Positions 1-9,331 are shown, counted from the stretch's first letter. The stretch: 64,000 nucleotides of DNA from Magnetaquiglobus sp039908105 (GCA_039908105.1 JAMOBI010000003.1:28115-92114), one strand, 5' to 3'. Numbers and translations: made by a program. The notes: generated by a model from the letters alone, not told the origin.

Positions 1-6
1 CGAGCC

Positions 7-1128
7 ATGGCTTGGAACGACAATGGTGGCAATCAGGGCCCATGGGGTCCGGGCGGCGGTGTATCACCGCAACCACCGGATATCGATCAGATCGTCCGGA
101 TCATGCGGGAGCGGTTCGGTAACCGCAATCCATTCGCAAAGGTCTGGCCGTTCGTGCTCGTGTTGGGGCTTGTGGTATGGATGGCCACTGGCATCTATGT
201 GGTCGGACCGGACGAGAATGGCGTGGTGTTGCGTTTCGGGCGACATGTGGAGACCACCGGTCCCGGACCCCATTGGCGTCTGCCCTATCCGATCGCTACG
301 GTGCTCACCCCGAAGGTGACCAAGGTGGAGCGCATCGAGATCGGCTACCGGACCCGTTCGCGCGGCGGCGATGGCCGTACGACCGGAGACGAGGTGGACG
401 TGCCCGCCGAGTCGTTGATGCTGACCGGCGATGAGAACATTATCGATATTGACATGAGCGTGCAGTATCGCATCAAGGATGGGGGTGCGGCCAATTATCT
501 GTTTAATCTGCGCAATCCATCGGCCGATCGCCACAAGGTGGTGCGTGACGCGGCGGAGTCGGCGATTCGTCAGGTGATCGGTCGCAATGAGATCGACAGC
601 GCCTTGACCGCTGGCAAGGAGAAGATCCAGTCCGACTCCAAGCAGATGATGCAGAAGATTCTCGACAGCTACAACAGCGGCATTCTGATCGTCACGGTGC
701 AGTTGCAGAAGGTGTCGCCGCCACCCGAGGTGGTGCATGCCTTCAAGGATGTGGCCAGCGCAAGAGAGGATCGCGAACGGGCGATCAACGAGGCGCAGGG
801 CTACGCCAACGACATTCTGCCCAAGGCCAAGGGCGAGGCGGCCAAGCTGATTCAGGAGGCTGAGGGGTATCGTGCCGCCAAGGTGACCCGTTCCGAGGGT
901 GATGTGCATCGCTACGAAGCGATTCTGAAGGAGTATGAGAAGGCCAGGGCGATCACCGAGACCCGGCTTTATCTTGAATCCATGGAAGAGGTGATGAGCG
1001 GGGTCAACAAGGTGATCATCGATCCGCGCGCTGGACACAATCTGCTCCCCTATTTGCCGATTCCGGTGCCGAGTGGCATGCGGGGCGGACGGGGTGAGGC
1101 CCCTGCGGGCAAGGGAGATGCGCCATGA
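7..1128 (+). CDS. hflK: HflK, membrane protease regulator (SPFH/band 7)
   Basis: HflK forms with HflC the periplasm-facing HflKC complex that encloses and modulates the FtsH protease. The 373-aa product has the usual Gly/Pro-rich cytoplasmic N-terminus (about residues 1-30), one transmembrane segment at about 45-67, then a band-7/SPFH domain to about residue 330 with the Ala/Glu/Lys-rich helix typical of the family. Length matches the family. The ATG lies at the very left of the window, so the promoter is not visible. The stop codon overlaps the start of hflC by 4 nt, showing translational coupling. Start choice follows the conserved N-terminus seen in HflK proteins. Confidence 0.95.
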   Translation: MAWNDNGGNQGPWGPGGGVSPQPPDIDQIVRIMRERFGNRNPFAKVWPFVLVLGLVVWMATGIYVVGPDENGVVLRFGRHVETTGPGPHWRLPYPIATVLTPKVTKVERIEIGYRTRSRGGDGRTTGDEVDVPAESLMLTGDENIIDIDMSVQYRIKDGGAANYLFNLRNPSADRHKVVRDAAESAIRQVIGRNEIDSALTAGKEKIQSDSKQMMQKILDSYNSGILIVTVQLQKVSPPPEVVHAFKDVASAREDRERAINEAQGYANDILPKAKGEAAKLIQEAEGYRAAKVTRSEGDVHRYEAILKEYEKARAITETRLYLESMEEVMSGVNKVIIDPRAGHNLLPYLPIPVPSGMRGGRGEAPAGKGDAP

Positions 1129-2000
1129 ACAAGAATCTCTCTCTGGGGATTTCGCTCGTGGGTTTGGCGTTGCTTGTGATCGCCACGCAGTCGGTTTATA
1201 CCGTGGTGCAGTGGCGTCAGGCGCTGGTGGTGCAGTTGGGGAAACCGGTCGAACCGGCCATCAGCGAACCGGGTCTGCACTTCAAGATTCCGTTCTTGCA
1301 AGAAGTTCATTTTTTCGACCGTCGCTTGCTGGAGTTTGATCAGGAGCCGCAGGAGATTCTGTCGGCGGACAAGAAGAATCTCAAAGTGGACAGCTATTCG
1401 CGTTGGCGCATTGTCGATCCTTTGAAGTTCTTTCAGACCGTGCGCGATGAGAACGGTGCTGCTGACCGGCTCAACGACATCATCTACTCCAACATCCGCG
1501 AGGTGCTGGGGCAGTTCACCATGATGGAGATCGTCTCGGCCTCGCGCTCGGATCTGACGCAGCGCATCCGCGAACAGACCAATGTCCAGGCCAACAAGTA
1601 CGGCATTGAGATCATCGACGTGCGCATCAAGCGAACCGATCTGCCGGTGGAGAACTCCAAGGCGGTTTTTCGGCGCATGCAGACCGAACGCGAGCGTCAG
1701 GCCAAGCAGTACCGTGCCCAGGGTGAGGAGGAGGCGGTGAAAATCCGCTCCAAGGCGGCGCGTGAGCGGGAGGTGATGCTGGCCGAAGCCTACAAGTCGG
1801 CCCAGGAGATCCGCGGTGCGGGGGATGCTGAGGCGACGAAGATCTACGCCGATGCCTATCAGAAGGATCCGCGCTTCTTCGAGTTCACCCGTTCGTTGGA
1901 GGCGTATGCCAAATCCATGGGCAAGGATTCGACTACTGTGGTGTTGGAGCCCTCGGGATTTTATCGTTTCTTGCAGGGAGCGGCTCCAGCGGCCCGTTAG
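1125..2000 (+). CDS. hflC: HflC, membrane protease regulator (SPFH/band 7)
   Basis: Partner of HflK in the FtsH-associated HflKC complex. The 291-aa protein has an N-terminal uncleaved transmembrane anchor (about 5-25), a band-7 domain, and the conserved C-terminal stretch containing DPRFFEFTRSLEAY, which is characteristic of HflC. It starts in an ATGA overlap with hflK and is followed 12 nt later by the small DUF2065 gene, an order common in proteobacteria. It is one transcription unit with its neighbours as far as spacing shows. Confidence 0.95.
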   Translation: MNKNLSLGISLVGLALLVIATQSVYTVVQWRQALVVQLGKPVEPAISEPGLHFKIPFLQEVHFFDRRLLEFDQEPQEILSADKKNLKVDSYSRWRIVDPLKFFQTVRDENGAADRLNDIIYSNIREVLGQFTMMEIVSASRSDLTQRIREQTNVQANKYGIEIIDVRIKRTDLPVENSKAVFRRMQTERERQAKQYRAQGEEEAVKIRSKAAREREVMLAEAYKSAQEIRGAGDAEATKIYADAYQKDPRFFEFTRSLEAYAKSMGKDSTTVVLEPSGFYRFLQGAAPAAR

Positions 2001-2012
2001 ATCGAGGACGGC

Positions 2013-2198
2013 ATGAAGGATTTTTTGAGCGTCATCGGCATGGTGCTGATTTTGGAAGGAGTTCCCTATTTTCTGGCACCGGAACGGATGCGGCGCTGGG
2101 TGGTGGCGATCGCCGAGTTGCCGGATGGCGTGTTGCGTCGTACCGGATTTTTGCTCATGGCGCTTGGTTTGTGGCTGATCTATCTGGCGCGGGGATAG
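2013..2198 (+). CDS. DUF2065 (YjeT-like) small membrane protein
   Basis: A 61-aa protein with two hydrophobic segments (about 4-20 and 42-58) separated by a short basic stretch. Length, the LEGVPYFLAPERMR motif and position directly behind hflC identify the DUF2065/YjeT family, whose molecular role is unknown; the conserved linkage suggests an accessory function around HflKC. Twelve nt separate it from hflC, so co-transcription is likely. Nothing looks truncated. Confidence 0.85.
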   Translation: MKDFLSVIGMVLILEGVPYFLAPERMRRWVVAIAELPDGVLRRTGFLLMALGLWLIYLARG

Positions 2199-2200
2199 AG

Positions 2201-2824
2201 ATGGAGTCGGATTGGCAGGGAGAGGATCGATCCGGGAGTGTTTCTGCTCCTCCGTGGCATCGGATTGGCGATCCACCCCGGCGTCTGGGTGGGGTGAACC
2301 TGGATCTGCCCCAGCTTATGCATCGTGCCGTGCCATGGCAGGCTGTCGGGGTGCTGGCGCCAGAGGATTTCGAGTCGCTGGATGAGGCCGGGGAGCTGCA
2401 AGGGGTGGTCGAGGTGCTGCTTGAGGCCAGGCCGATCCGTCAGGAGGGTCGGATGGTGGCCCGCGTCCATGGTCATCTGCGCGGACGGATGCAATTGAGC
2501 TGCGTGCGCTGCCTGGGCCAATTCGACTGGCCGGTTGAGGCCGGAATCGAGGCGGTTTTTGCGCTCGGGAGCGATCCGGCAGCCAAAAACCGCAATTGGC
2601 GCATTGAGGGGGATGTGGAGTATCTGCCCGATGGGGTGATCGAGATCCGCCATCTGGTCGAAGAGGAGTTGTTGTTGGCCCTGCCCATGAATCCGATTTG
2701 CGTCTCGGAGTGTGCCGGATTGTGTGCAGGGTGTGGGGCGGATTTGAATCGCGCCCCTTGCAGTTGCCGGAAGAGCGAGCCGAATGGCCCGTTTGCGGCG
2801 TTGAAGGTGTTGCAATCGACATGA
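2201..2824 (+). CDS. yceD: YceD family (DUF177) protein
   Basis: A 207-aa YceD/DUF177 protein. In other bacteria this family is encoded just before rpmF and has been linked to 23S rRNA accumulation; the biochemical role here is inference. The C-terminal half carries a CVRC pair and a terminal cysteine cluster (CVSEC..CAGC..CSC) resembling a zinc site. I chose the ATG at 2201 because the purine-rich GGGGATAGAG sits directly upstream. A longer reading from 2171 would overlap the DUF2065 gene by 28 nt. It is followed by rpmF after about 85 nt. Confidence 0.8.
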   Translation: MESDWQGEDRSGSVSAPPWHRIGDPPRRLGGVNLDLPQLMHRAVPWQAVGVLAPEDFESLDEAGELQGVVEVLLEARPIRQEGRMVARVHGHLRGRMQLSCVRCLGQFDWPVEAGIEAVFALGSDPAAKNRNWRIEGDVEYLPDGVIEIRHLVEEELLLALPMNPICVSECAGLCAGCGADLNRAPCSCRKSEPNGPFAALKVLQST

Positions 2825-2908
2825 AAGCTTGAAAACGAGGCCTGCCTGGACGCGGAAGGATCGTCTTTTAAGAATACCACGTTGGCTTGATTTCGAAGGA
2901 GAATACCC

Positions 2909-3088
2909 ATGGCTGTACCAAAAAAGAAAATTTCCTCCGCGCGCGGCGGTATGCGTCGTTCACACAATGCCCTGACCCCGCCGGCATTGTCGCTTTGCCC
3001 CAACTGCCAGGAGCCGCGCCCTCCGCACAAGGTGTGTCCGCACTGCGGTTGGTACAAGGGACGCGAGGTTGTGGCGGTGAAGGAGTAA
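2909..3088 (+). CDS. rpmF: Ribosomal protein L32
   Basis: Large-subunit protein bL32, 59 aa, starting MAVPKKKIS with the basic N-terminus and the SARGGMRRSH stretch diagnostic of L32. The C-terminal part has two CxxC-type pairs (CPNC and CPHC), so this is the zinc-binding (C+) form. A good ribosome-binding site, AAGGAGAA, precedes the ATG. It lies between yceD and plsX, the widely conserved yceD-rpmF-plsX-fabH order. The gene is short but complete. Confidence 0.95.
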   Translation: MAVPKKKISSARGGMRRSHNALTPPALSLCPNCQEPRPPHKVCPHCGWYKGREVVAVKE

Positions 3089-3122
3089 TCGGCGCGGGCG
3101 CCTCATGAGGGGATGAGCGAGC

Positions 3123-4190
3123 GTGACCATTCGCATTGCACTGGATGCCATGGGGGGCGACAAGGCCCCCTCGGCCCCGATTGAGGGTGCTGTCCTGGCT
3201 TTGGGAGAGCATCCCGAGTGCGCGTTTACTCTGGTGGGACAGGTTGAGGTGATCCACGCCGAATTGGCGCGCATCGGTGCGGATTCAGGACGATTCCTCA
3301 TCCATCCGGCCAGTGAGGTGGTCGGCATGGCGGAGAAGCCTTCGGTTGCATTGCGCACCAAGAAGGACTCCTCGATACGCGTGGGCGCCAACCTGGTCAA
3401 GAGCGGGGAGGTGGATGCCTTCGTCTCCTCGGGCAATACCGGGGCGCTCATGGCGACCGCGCGCTATGTGTTGAAGACCCTGCCGGGTGTCGATCGGCCA
3501 GCCATCATGGCGGTCATGCCTTCGATCACCGGTCAGACCTTGATGCTCGATGTGGGCGCCAATGTTGACTGCACGGCGGATCATCTCTGTCAGTTCGCCC
3601 TGATGGGTCGGGTTTACGCTTCGGCGGTGATGGGTCTGAAGAACCCGAAGATCGGTCTGTTGAACATCGGCGAGGAGGAGATCAAGGGCAACGAGGTGGT
3701 CAAAGTTGCCGGTGAGCGGCTCAAGTCTGAAGGTGGCAAGGGGTTCATTGGCAACGTCGAGGCCTCGGAGATCTTTACCGGGGGGGTGGATGTGGTGGTG
3801 TGCGACGGATTCGTCGGCAATGTGCTTTTGAAGACCACCGAGGGAATGGCGCGCATGTTGACCCATTTCCTCAAAGAGGCCTTCAGCGCATCAATCTGGA
3901 CCAAACTGGGCTATCTGGCTGCCCGCCCCCCGATGAACGTGTTTCGTTCCCGGGTCGATCCGCGCAAGTATAATGGCGCGATTTTGTTGGGACTCAATGG
4001 CATTGTGGTCAAGAGTCACGGTTCGGCGGATGCCTTTGCCTTCAGTCGCGCCATTGGTGTGGCTGTGGATCTGGCTGCCAATCGCGTCAACGAGAAGATT
4101 CGCCGTGACATCGCGGCACATGCCGCTACCGCCGGCGTCACCAACGCTTGCGACACCGGCAACGGGGGAGAACAGGCATGTCCAGGTTGA
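3123..4190 (+). CDS. plsX: Phosphate acyltransferase PlsX
   Basis: PlsX makes acyl-phosphate from acyl-ACP for glycerol-3-phosphate acylation by PlsY, at the inner face of the membrane. The 355-aa protein starts with a GTG codon and shows the family's TIRIALDAMGGDKAP N-terminus, the SSGNTGALMA motif and the DVGANVDC stretch, all typical of PlsX. Its 3' end overlaps fabH by 13 nt, suggesting coupled translation. It belongs to the rpmF-plsX-fabH lipid synthesis cluster. Confidence 0.95.
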   Translation: MTIRIALDAMGGDKAPSAPIEGAVLALGEHPECAFTLVGQVEVIHAELARIGADSGRFLIHPASEVVGMAEKPSVALRTKKDSSIRVGANLVKSGEVDAFVSSGNTGALMATARYVLKTLPGVDRPAIMAVMPSITGQTLMLDVGANVDCTADHLCQFALMGRVYASAVMGLKNPKIGLLNIGEEEIKGNEVVKVAGERLKSEGGKGFIGNVEASEIFTGGVDVVVCDGFVGNVLLKTTEGMARMLTHFLKEAFSASIWTKLGYLAARPPMNVFRSRVDPRKYNGAILLGLNGIVVKSHGSADAFAFSRAIGVAVDLAANRVNEKIRRDIAAHAATAGVTNACDTGNGGEQACPG

Positions 4191-5161
4191 GAGCCCGCAT
4201 CATCGGAACCGGTTCTTATCTTCCGGAAAAACGGCTCACCAATCACGATCTGGCCCGGATGGTCGATACCTCGGACGAATGGATTTTTTCGCGTACCGGC
4301 ATTCGGGAACGACGCATCGCAGCTGTTGGGGAGTACACCTCGGATCTGGCGGTCCAGGCTTCTCGTCGGGCGATCTTGGCTGCGGGGATTGATCCTGAGA
4401 CCATCAATCTGATCATCGTGGCCACGACCACGCCGGACCTGATTTTTCCCTCCACCGCTTCGATTGTGCAGCACAAATTGGGACTCTCAGCCACGCGCAT
4501 GCCGGCCTTTGACGTGCAGGCGGTGTGTGCCGGATTTCTGCATGCGCTCTCCATTGCCGATCAGTTCATCCGTGCCGGCAGTTGTTGGCGGGTGTTGGTG
4601 ATTGGAGCCGAGACCGCCTCGCGCATTCTTGACTGGAGCGATCGCGGCACTTGTATCCTGTTCGGCGATGGGGCAGGGGCGGTGCTGCTTGAGGCAGAGT
4701 TGGACAGTGAGCGGGGAATCCTTTCGACCCATCTGCATGCCGATGGTTCGCAGCTCGATTTGTTGCTCACCGATGGGGGGATTTCGTGTGGTCCGGCACC
4801 TGGCGGAGGCATGGGTGCGATCCGCATGCAGGGCAACGAGGTGTTCAAACAGGCGGTCAAGGCGATGGAGTCTTGCGTGGATGAGACGCTGGTGGCCAAT
4901 CAGATCGTCAAGGAGCAGGTGGACTGGCTGGTGCCGCATCAGGCCAATATCCGCATCATTCAGAGCATGGCCAAACGGTTGGGCATGTCGATGGATCGGG
5001 TGGCGGTGACGGTCGATCGGCATGGCAACACCTCGGCGGCGAGTGTACCGTTGGCGCTTGATGAGGTGGTGCGGGCTGGATTGATTCAGGCAGGTCAGCG
5101 GGTGATGATGGTGGCTTTTGGAGGCGGATTCACCTGGGGATCGGCGTTGGTGCGCTGGTGA
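4178..5161 (+). CDS. fabH: 3-oxoacyl-ACP synthase III (FabH)
   Basis: FabH condenses acetyl-CoA with malonyl-ACP to start fatty-acid synthesis. The 327-aa protein has the complete catalytic triad of the thiolase fold: Cys117 (in DVQAVCAGF), His254 (in VPHQANIRI) and Asn284 (in HGNTSAAS). The ATG at 4178 is preceded by GGGGGAG at good spacing; a longer in-frame start exists at 4148 but would overlap plsX by 43 nt. About 100 AT-rich nt separate it from purU and may hold the purU promoter. Confidence 0.95.
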   Translation: MSRLRARIIGTGSYLPEKRLTNHDLARMVDTSDEWIFSRTGIRERRIAAVGEYTSDLAVQASRRAILAAGIDPETINLIIVATTTPDLIFPSTASIVQHKLGLSATRMPAFDVQAVCAGFLHALSIADQFIRAGSCWRVLVIGAETASRILDWSDRGTCILFGDGAGAVLLEAELDSERGILSTHLHADGSQLDLLLTDGGISCGPAPGGGMGAIRMQGNEVFKQAVKAMESCVDETLVANQIVKEQVDWLVPHQANIRIIQSMAKRLGMSMDRVAVTVDRHGNTSAASVPLALDEVVRAGLIQAGQRVMMVAFGGGFTWGSALVRW

Positions 5162-5274
5162 GTCGAGAGTTTTGCAAGAGTCATCATTCTGAATCGGTTG
5201 TGGTATTATGAAAGCATTTGAATGATTTAGGTTTTTTATTGTTGTGATCTTTTGGTTTTTTATTGTGGTTGGTT

Positions 5275-6129
5275 ATGGCTGCACAATCTTCAGAAATCAT
5301 CTTTCTTGGCCACTGTCCGGACCGCGTCGGCCTGGATGCCCGCATCACCGGTTTTTTTGCCGATGAGTTGTTCAATATTCTCGATCTCTCGCAGCACTCG
5401 GAACGGGGTCGTTTCTTCATCCGTATCGAAGGGAGCGAGGAGGGAGGCCCGCAATCGATTCAGACCTGGACCGAGAAGTTTTTCCCGATCGCCCGCGAGC
5501 TGGATATGGAATACTCCTTCCACGACCCGCTGGAGCGGTTGCGCGTGGTGATGTTCTGCTCCAAGACGCTGCCCTGTCCACTGGAGGTGATCTCACGCTG
5601 GTTGAGCGGTGAGATGCGCATCGATCTGCGCGCGGTGGTGAGCAATCACCTGGTGATCGAACCGATCATTCGCAAACTGGATCTGCCGTTTCATCACACC
5701 CCGACCACCGGTGATACCCATCTGTTCGAGCCGATGCAGCTGCGCATCATCGAACAGACTGCACCGGATCTGATCGTGCTGGCGCGCTACATGAAGATCC
5801 TCTCGGCCCGTTTTCTCGCCGAGGTGCGCACGCCGATCATCAACATCCACCACTCCTTCCTGCCCTCGTTCATCGGCAACGATCCCTACGAGCAGGCGTA
5901 CCGGCGCGGTGTCAAGCTGATCGGTGCCACGGCGCACTTCGTCACCTGCGAGCTGGACGAAGGCCCGATCATCCATCAGGATGTGGTGCGCATCGGCCAT
6001 CAGTTTTCCGTCTCGGACATGAAACAGGTGGGTGCGGACATCGAAAAGCAGGTGCTCGCCTCGGCGTTGCGCAAGTTCACCGAACGCAAGATCATCCAGT
6101 GGCAGGGTCGGACGGTGGTGTTTCACTGA
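5275..6129 (+). CDS. purU: Formyltetrahydrofolate deformylase
   Basis: PurU hydrolyses 10-formyl-THF to formate and THF, balancing one-carbon pools. The 284-aa product has an N-terminal ACT-like regulatory domain (about 6-85) and a C-terminal formyltransferase-fold domain (about 88-284) with the expected catalytic residues Asn190, His192 and Asp228 (IIN-IHHSFLPSF and CELDEGPI). The ATG at 5275 gives the usual family length; a TTG four codons upstream is possible. It stands alone after an AT-rich spacer; repeat R1 fills the downstream gap. Confidence 0.92.
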   Translation: MAAQSSEIIFLGHCPDRVGLDARITGFFADELFNILDLSQHSERGRFFIRIEGSEEGGPQSIQTWTEKFFPIARELDMEYSFHDPLERLRVVMFCSKTLPCPLEVISRWLSGEMRIDLRAVVSNHLVIEPIIRKLDLPFHHTPTTGDTHLFEPMQLRIIEQTAPDLIVLARYMKILSARFLAEVRTPIINIHHSFLPSFIGNDPYEQAYRRGVKLIGATAHFVTCELDEGPIIHQDVVRIGHQFSVSDMKQVGADIEKQVLASALRKFTERKIIQWQGRTVVFH

Positions 6130-6159
6130 CGGGTGGAGATGATTGCGGAACCAAACGAT

Positions 6160-6482
6160 TGTGGGGGTCCGGGGGCGATCATCGTCCCCGGTAGGGGTTT
6201 GGGGACGAAGTCCCCAAGGTTTTGCTTTTGACTTTGGCGCGCTCTTGTAAGAAGCATTTTTCGCGTTTTTTGCGAAAAATGCGCCGCGCGCGGCCTTCGC
6301 CTGCTTCGTTTCCGTCTTTTGGAAACGAAGCAGGCAGCTTGCACACAGCATTGCGGATCAGGCTGTCAAATCAGCTTGGTTGATCCACCAGGTTAACGTA
6401 AGGCGCCACCGAAACGCCCAGACCCGCTCTTTTTTGTACCAGTAAAAACCACATATTCCAAGCTGGATGCGGTTTAAAACCC
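6160..6482 (+). repeat. Dispersed hairpin repeat, copy R1
   Basis: Non-coding repeat filling the gap between purU and the convergent PilZ gene. It holds hairpin H1 (6254-6282: 11-bp perfect arms GCATTTTTCGC/GCGAAAAATGC, loop GTTTTTT) and H2 (6299-6335: 15-bp perfect arms, loop GTCTTTT), a G-rich hairpin TTGGGGACGAAGTCCCCAA, and a distal part with GGTTGATCCACCAGG that is shared with R9 and R10. Near its right end a degenerate terminal repeat reads ATGCGGTTTAAAA. Confidence 0.85.
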
Positions 6483-6493
6483 AACCCGTCCCC

Positions 6494-7345
6494 TCACACC
6501 CCTATGCGCTTGCGGGGATGCTTGCCCCCACCCGGCGGCGGATGCGCCGCAGTCTGCACCGCCTCCACCAGTCGATCCACGGTCATGGCATCGGCCACCG
6601 AGAGCATCACGAATTGCACGCCGTACAACTGCCGCGACACCTGCACATCCTTGCTGTCACGCGCCCTGGTGATCGCGGTGACGGTGCCGAAGGTGTTGAT
6701 CGGCGTACCCATCAAAATCTCACCGCGAATCGATACCCCGATTTTCACACCGCTCTCCAAAGGCACCGGAGGGGTATTGCAGGTGAACGACAAGCCCCCC
6801 TGAGAAATATCCACCACCTGCGCGGAGAACGGCTCAGCGCCACGCTTTTGAATCATCACCTCCAACAACATGTCGTTGGGGATTTCGACCCGCTGCTGCA
6901 TTCGCTTGGTGCTCACCTGGAAACCGGGCGGCCAGGAGAGCTCGATCGCCTGCCCGCTTTCGATGCGCTGCACCTTGCGGAAAGTCACCACGGTACGGAA
7001 CAACTCCAGTCCCAGACAGAATCCCAGCAGCACCTTGGTTGCCTTGCGGATGCGCATATTGCCATCCGGGGGCTCCAACGGGGTGATCAGAATCCAATTC
7101 TCCTCGGATGGAGTGGCCATCGCATCCGTACCGCCCGGTTGAATCTTGGCCGCATACTGTGCGAGAACCAGATCCGCAGCTTTTTTCTTCAAGTGGCTCA
7201 GATCTTCGGAGAGCGACAACAAACGCGCTCCGTAATATTTCTCCTCGCCGTCGAGCCGTACCTCCAACAGGACGTTCTCTTGCACAGCGCGTTGCAGAAT
7301 ATCGAAAATCGATGGTTTGCCAGGTGCATTCTTGTCCATAGCCAT
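6494..7345 (-). CDS. PilZ-domain protein, YcgR-like architecture
   Basis: Likely c-di-GMP receptor. From the chosen ATG the protein has 283 aa: an N-terminal YcgR-like domain (roughly 10-140) and a C-terminal PilZ domain carrying both halves of the ligand motif, a KRMQQR arginine element and DISQGGLSF. YcgR-type proteins usually act on the flagellar motor or other surface functions; the target here is unknown. A longer TTG reading from 7384 is possible, but ATG at 7345 follows a purine-rich leader. It stands alone, convergent with purU. Confidence 0.8.
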   Translation of the reverse strand: MAMDKNAPGKPSIFDILQRAVQENVLLEVRLDGEEKYYGARLLSLSEDLSHLKKKAADLVLAQYAAKIQPGGTDAMATPSEENWILITPLEPPDGNMRIRKATKVLLGFCLGLELFRTVVTFRKVQRIESGQAIELSWPPGFQVSTKRMQQRVEIPNDMLLEVMIQKRGAEPFSAQVVDISQGGLSFTCNTPPVPLESGVKIGVSIRGEILMGTPINTFGTVTAITRARDSKDVQVSRQLYGVQFVMLSVADAMTVDRLVEAVQTAAHPPPGGGKHPRKRIGV

Positions 7346-7567
7346 ATTCTTCTTAAGACCTTTCCCAATCGCGCGAACAGACAAGAACCAAAGATAAGAG
7401 GTGTTTGTAGATTTGCAAGATTATGCAGAATTCATGCCATCGTTAAAATCAATACTCATGGAACGATTTTATCTTGCCAATTCCGTACATGAACACCAAA
7501 TGATGCACCGACACCCCCACCATCCCGCCAAACAAGCTCCGGAAAGAATCGCCCAACCCGGCAATTT

Positions 7568-7830
7568 TAAACCGTACCCATTTTGGGTAGTGCCTTACGT
7601 TAACCTAAGCTGCACCTATTTTGGAATGCGTAGTTTTTCGCAAGGCTGCGTGCAAGATGCGGGGGTCGTTTCCAAAAAGCGGAAATGACCCCCGCGAAGG
7701 CCGCGCGCGGCGCATTTTTCGCAAAAAACGCGAAAAATGCTTCTTATAAGAGCGCGCTAAAGTCAAAAGCAAAACCCTGGGCGAGGAATCTCCCAGACCC
7801 TCTCTTTATTTTCACCAGAAAAAAACATCC
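7568..7830 (-). repeat. Dispersed hairpin repeat, copy R2
   Basis: Reverse-oriented copy lying beyond the 3' end of the secreted-protein gene at 7857-8729. H2 spans 7659-7695 (15-bp arms with one G-T type mismatch; loop on the repeat's strand GCTTTTT) and H1 spans 7712-7740 (perfect 11-bp arms). The distal module CTGGGCGAGGAATCTCCCAG plus a T-rich flank, shared with other copies, lies at about 7780-7815. The region 7346-7567, upstream of the PilZ gene, is AT-rich and holds no convincing gene. Confidence 0.85.
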
Positions 7831-7856
7831 ACATCCACATCCGGATCATCGTTGGA

Positions 7857-8729
7857 TTATTGATACTTTGTCCCTTTTCCGGGATCCATCGGAGGTTGCA
7901 CCCGCGGATGGCCGGGCGGCATGCCCGGTCCTTCAGCACCCGGCAACGGCGGCGGTGCGACCTGCTTGAAACCAGCCGGAAGCTGGAACAGCGCCGCATC
8001 CTGGGCACCCTCATGAATCGCCGAGACCTCCATGGCGGCCTGACGCCCCTCGCCCAAACGCACGGGAATGCGCAGATTGGCATCCACCCACTGCTGATAG
8101 CTGTTTTTCTTATCCTTGAAGCTGTGGGTGAACTCCCACTTTTCCGTATCGCGACCGTCGACCTTCTCAACACCGAGCAGCTTGCGCTCCATGATTGGAC
8201 CATCATTGGGCTGCTGACGGAGGACGATGCGCCGTTTCGGATCGATCCAGATATGCACGACGTGCTGCCCACCCTCCTTGCCACCCGCCTTGACCGACCA
8301 CTTCTCGGCTTGAATCCCCTGAATGGTCTCGGTGCCATCACGCGAACAGCTCAATTGCGGATCGATCTTGCAGGGGCCTTTCGGATCATCGGGCATCTTT
8401 TCCACATCCGGACGCGGCGGCATGAGCGCCTCACTCAAACCCTCGTAATACTCCTTCTTGTCCGGAATCAGGGTATAGGCCTTGCGTTCCGGGAGATTGA
8501 CGATCAGAACCTTCTTGACCCCCTGATGGATCCCTTCGGCGCGAAACCGATCCGCACCCACGTAGAGCTTGCCGGAGGCGCGATCCTTGGGATCCATCGG
8601 ATTGATCATCGTGATATCCGCCGCAAAGGGGGCTGCGTACCAGGAGGCGGCTCGCACGACACCAGGCATGAGCAACACGAGCATTGCCAAAGCGCTCGCA
8701 GACAGGGATCGGGAGACGGTCATCAGCAT
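7857..8729 (-). CDS. Secreted protein of unknown function (DUF4412-like)
   Basis: A 290-aa protein with an N-terminal signal peptide (hydrophobic core about 10-26, cleavage likely after VVRAA), then a soluble domain that resembles outer-membrane-lipoprotein carrier or DUF4412-type proteins: alternating beta-strand patterns such as LYVGADRFRAEG, VLIVNLPERKAYTLIP and HIWIDPKRRIVLR. Two cysteines around residues 115-125 could form a disulfide. The C-terminus is Pro/Gly-rich. Function is not known; a periplasmic location is inferred. It is transcribed divergently from ndk. Confidence 0.6.
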   Translation of the reverse strand: MLMTVSRSLSASALAMLVLLMPGVVRAASWYAAPFAADITMINPMDPKDRASGKLYVGADRFRAEGIHQGVKKVLIVNLPERKAYTLIPDKKEYYEGLSEALMPPRPDVEKMPDDPKGPCKIDPQLSCSRDGTETIQGIQAEKWSVKAGGKEGGQHVVHIWIDPKRRIVLRQQPNDGPIMERKLLGVEKVDGRDTEKWEFTHSFKDKKNSYQQWVDANLRIPVRLGEGRQAAMEVSAIHEGAQDAALFQLPAGFKQVAPPPLPGAEGPGMPPGHPRVQPPMDPGKGTKYQ

Positions 8730-8905
8730 GCACCCTCGTTGTCAGGTAGAGAAAATGGGGTATCTTACGATAGCGAATGTCGAATATATCTTGGCGTAAA
8801 CCCAAAAATCAAGCTATACACAAAATCCCGCATCCGGAAAGTCAATTCCATAACAAGGGCGGGTTTGACTTCGATCCACAACGATTTATCATCAGGAGTG
8901 CCACC

Positions 8906-9331
8906 ATGGCCATTCAACGTACCCTCTCCATGATCAAACCCGATGCCGTGGCCAAGAATGTCATCGGCGCCATCTATGCCCGTTTCGAGGCTGCCGGTTT
9001 GCGCATCGTCGCTGCCAGGATGCTCCACCTGTCGCCGGCGCAGGCGGGCGCTTTCTACGGCGTGCACAAGGGCAGGCCGTTTTATGACGATCTGGTGCGC
9101 TACATGAGCTCCGGCCCGATCATGGCGCAGATCCTCGAAGGCGAAGAGGCGATCGCCAAGAATCGCGAAGTGATGGGCGCCACCAACCCGGCCAAGGCCG
9201 CACCGGGGACGATTCGCGCCGATTTCGCCGAAAGCATCGAAGCCAATGCCGTACATGGCTCGGATGCCCCGGAGACGGCAGCCCAGGAGATCGCCTTCTT
9301 CTTCGGTCAAATGGAGATCTGCCCGCGTTGA
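8906..9331 (+). CDS. ndk: Nucleoside diphosphate kinase
   Basis: Ndk transfers phosphate between nucleoside tri- and diphosphates through a phosphohistidine. The 141-aa protein shows the MAIQRTLSMIKPDAV start and the catalytic His117 in NAVHGSD. Length is exactly that of bacterial Ndk. The ATG is preceded by CAGGAG. Longer in-frame readings extend only into non-conserved sequence. The stop overlaps the rlmN ATG by one base, so the two are coupled, a pairing seen in many proteobacteria. Confidence 0.96.
   Translation: MAIQRTLSMIKPDAVAKNVIGAIYARFEAAGLRIVAARMLHLSPAQAGAFYGVHKGRPFYDDLVRYMSSGPIMAQILEGEEAIAKNREVMGATNPAKAAPGTIRADFAESIEANAVHGSDAPETAAQEIAFFFGQMEICPR

Noticed and set aside
64..2276. 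Long minus-strand open frames opposite hflK and hflC (324 and 408 codons)
   Set aside because: They are antisense to well-recognised genes, have His/Leu/Arg-rich low-information products and no ribosome-binding sites. High GC gives such frames by chance.
7401..7688. 95-codon plus-strand frame upstream of the PilZ gene
   Set aside because: It enters repeat R2, begins in the AT-rich leader without a ribosome-binding site and has no recognisable product.
8865..8892. TTGACT-N16-TATCAT as an ndk promoter
   Set aside because: The start of transcription would fall at or beyond the ribosome-binding site, leaving no usable leader.
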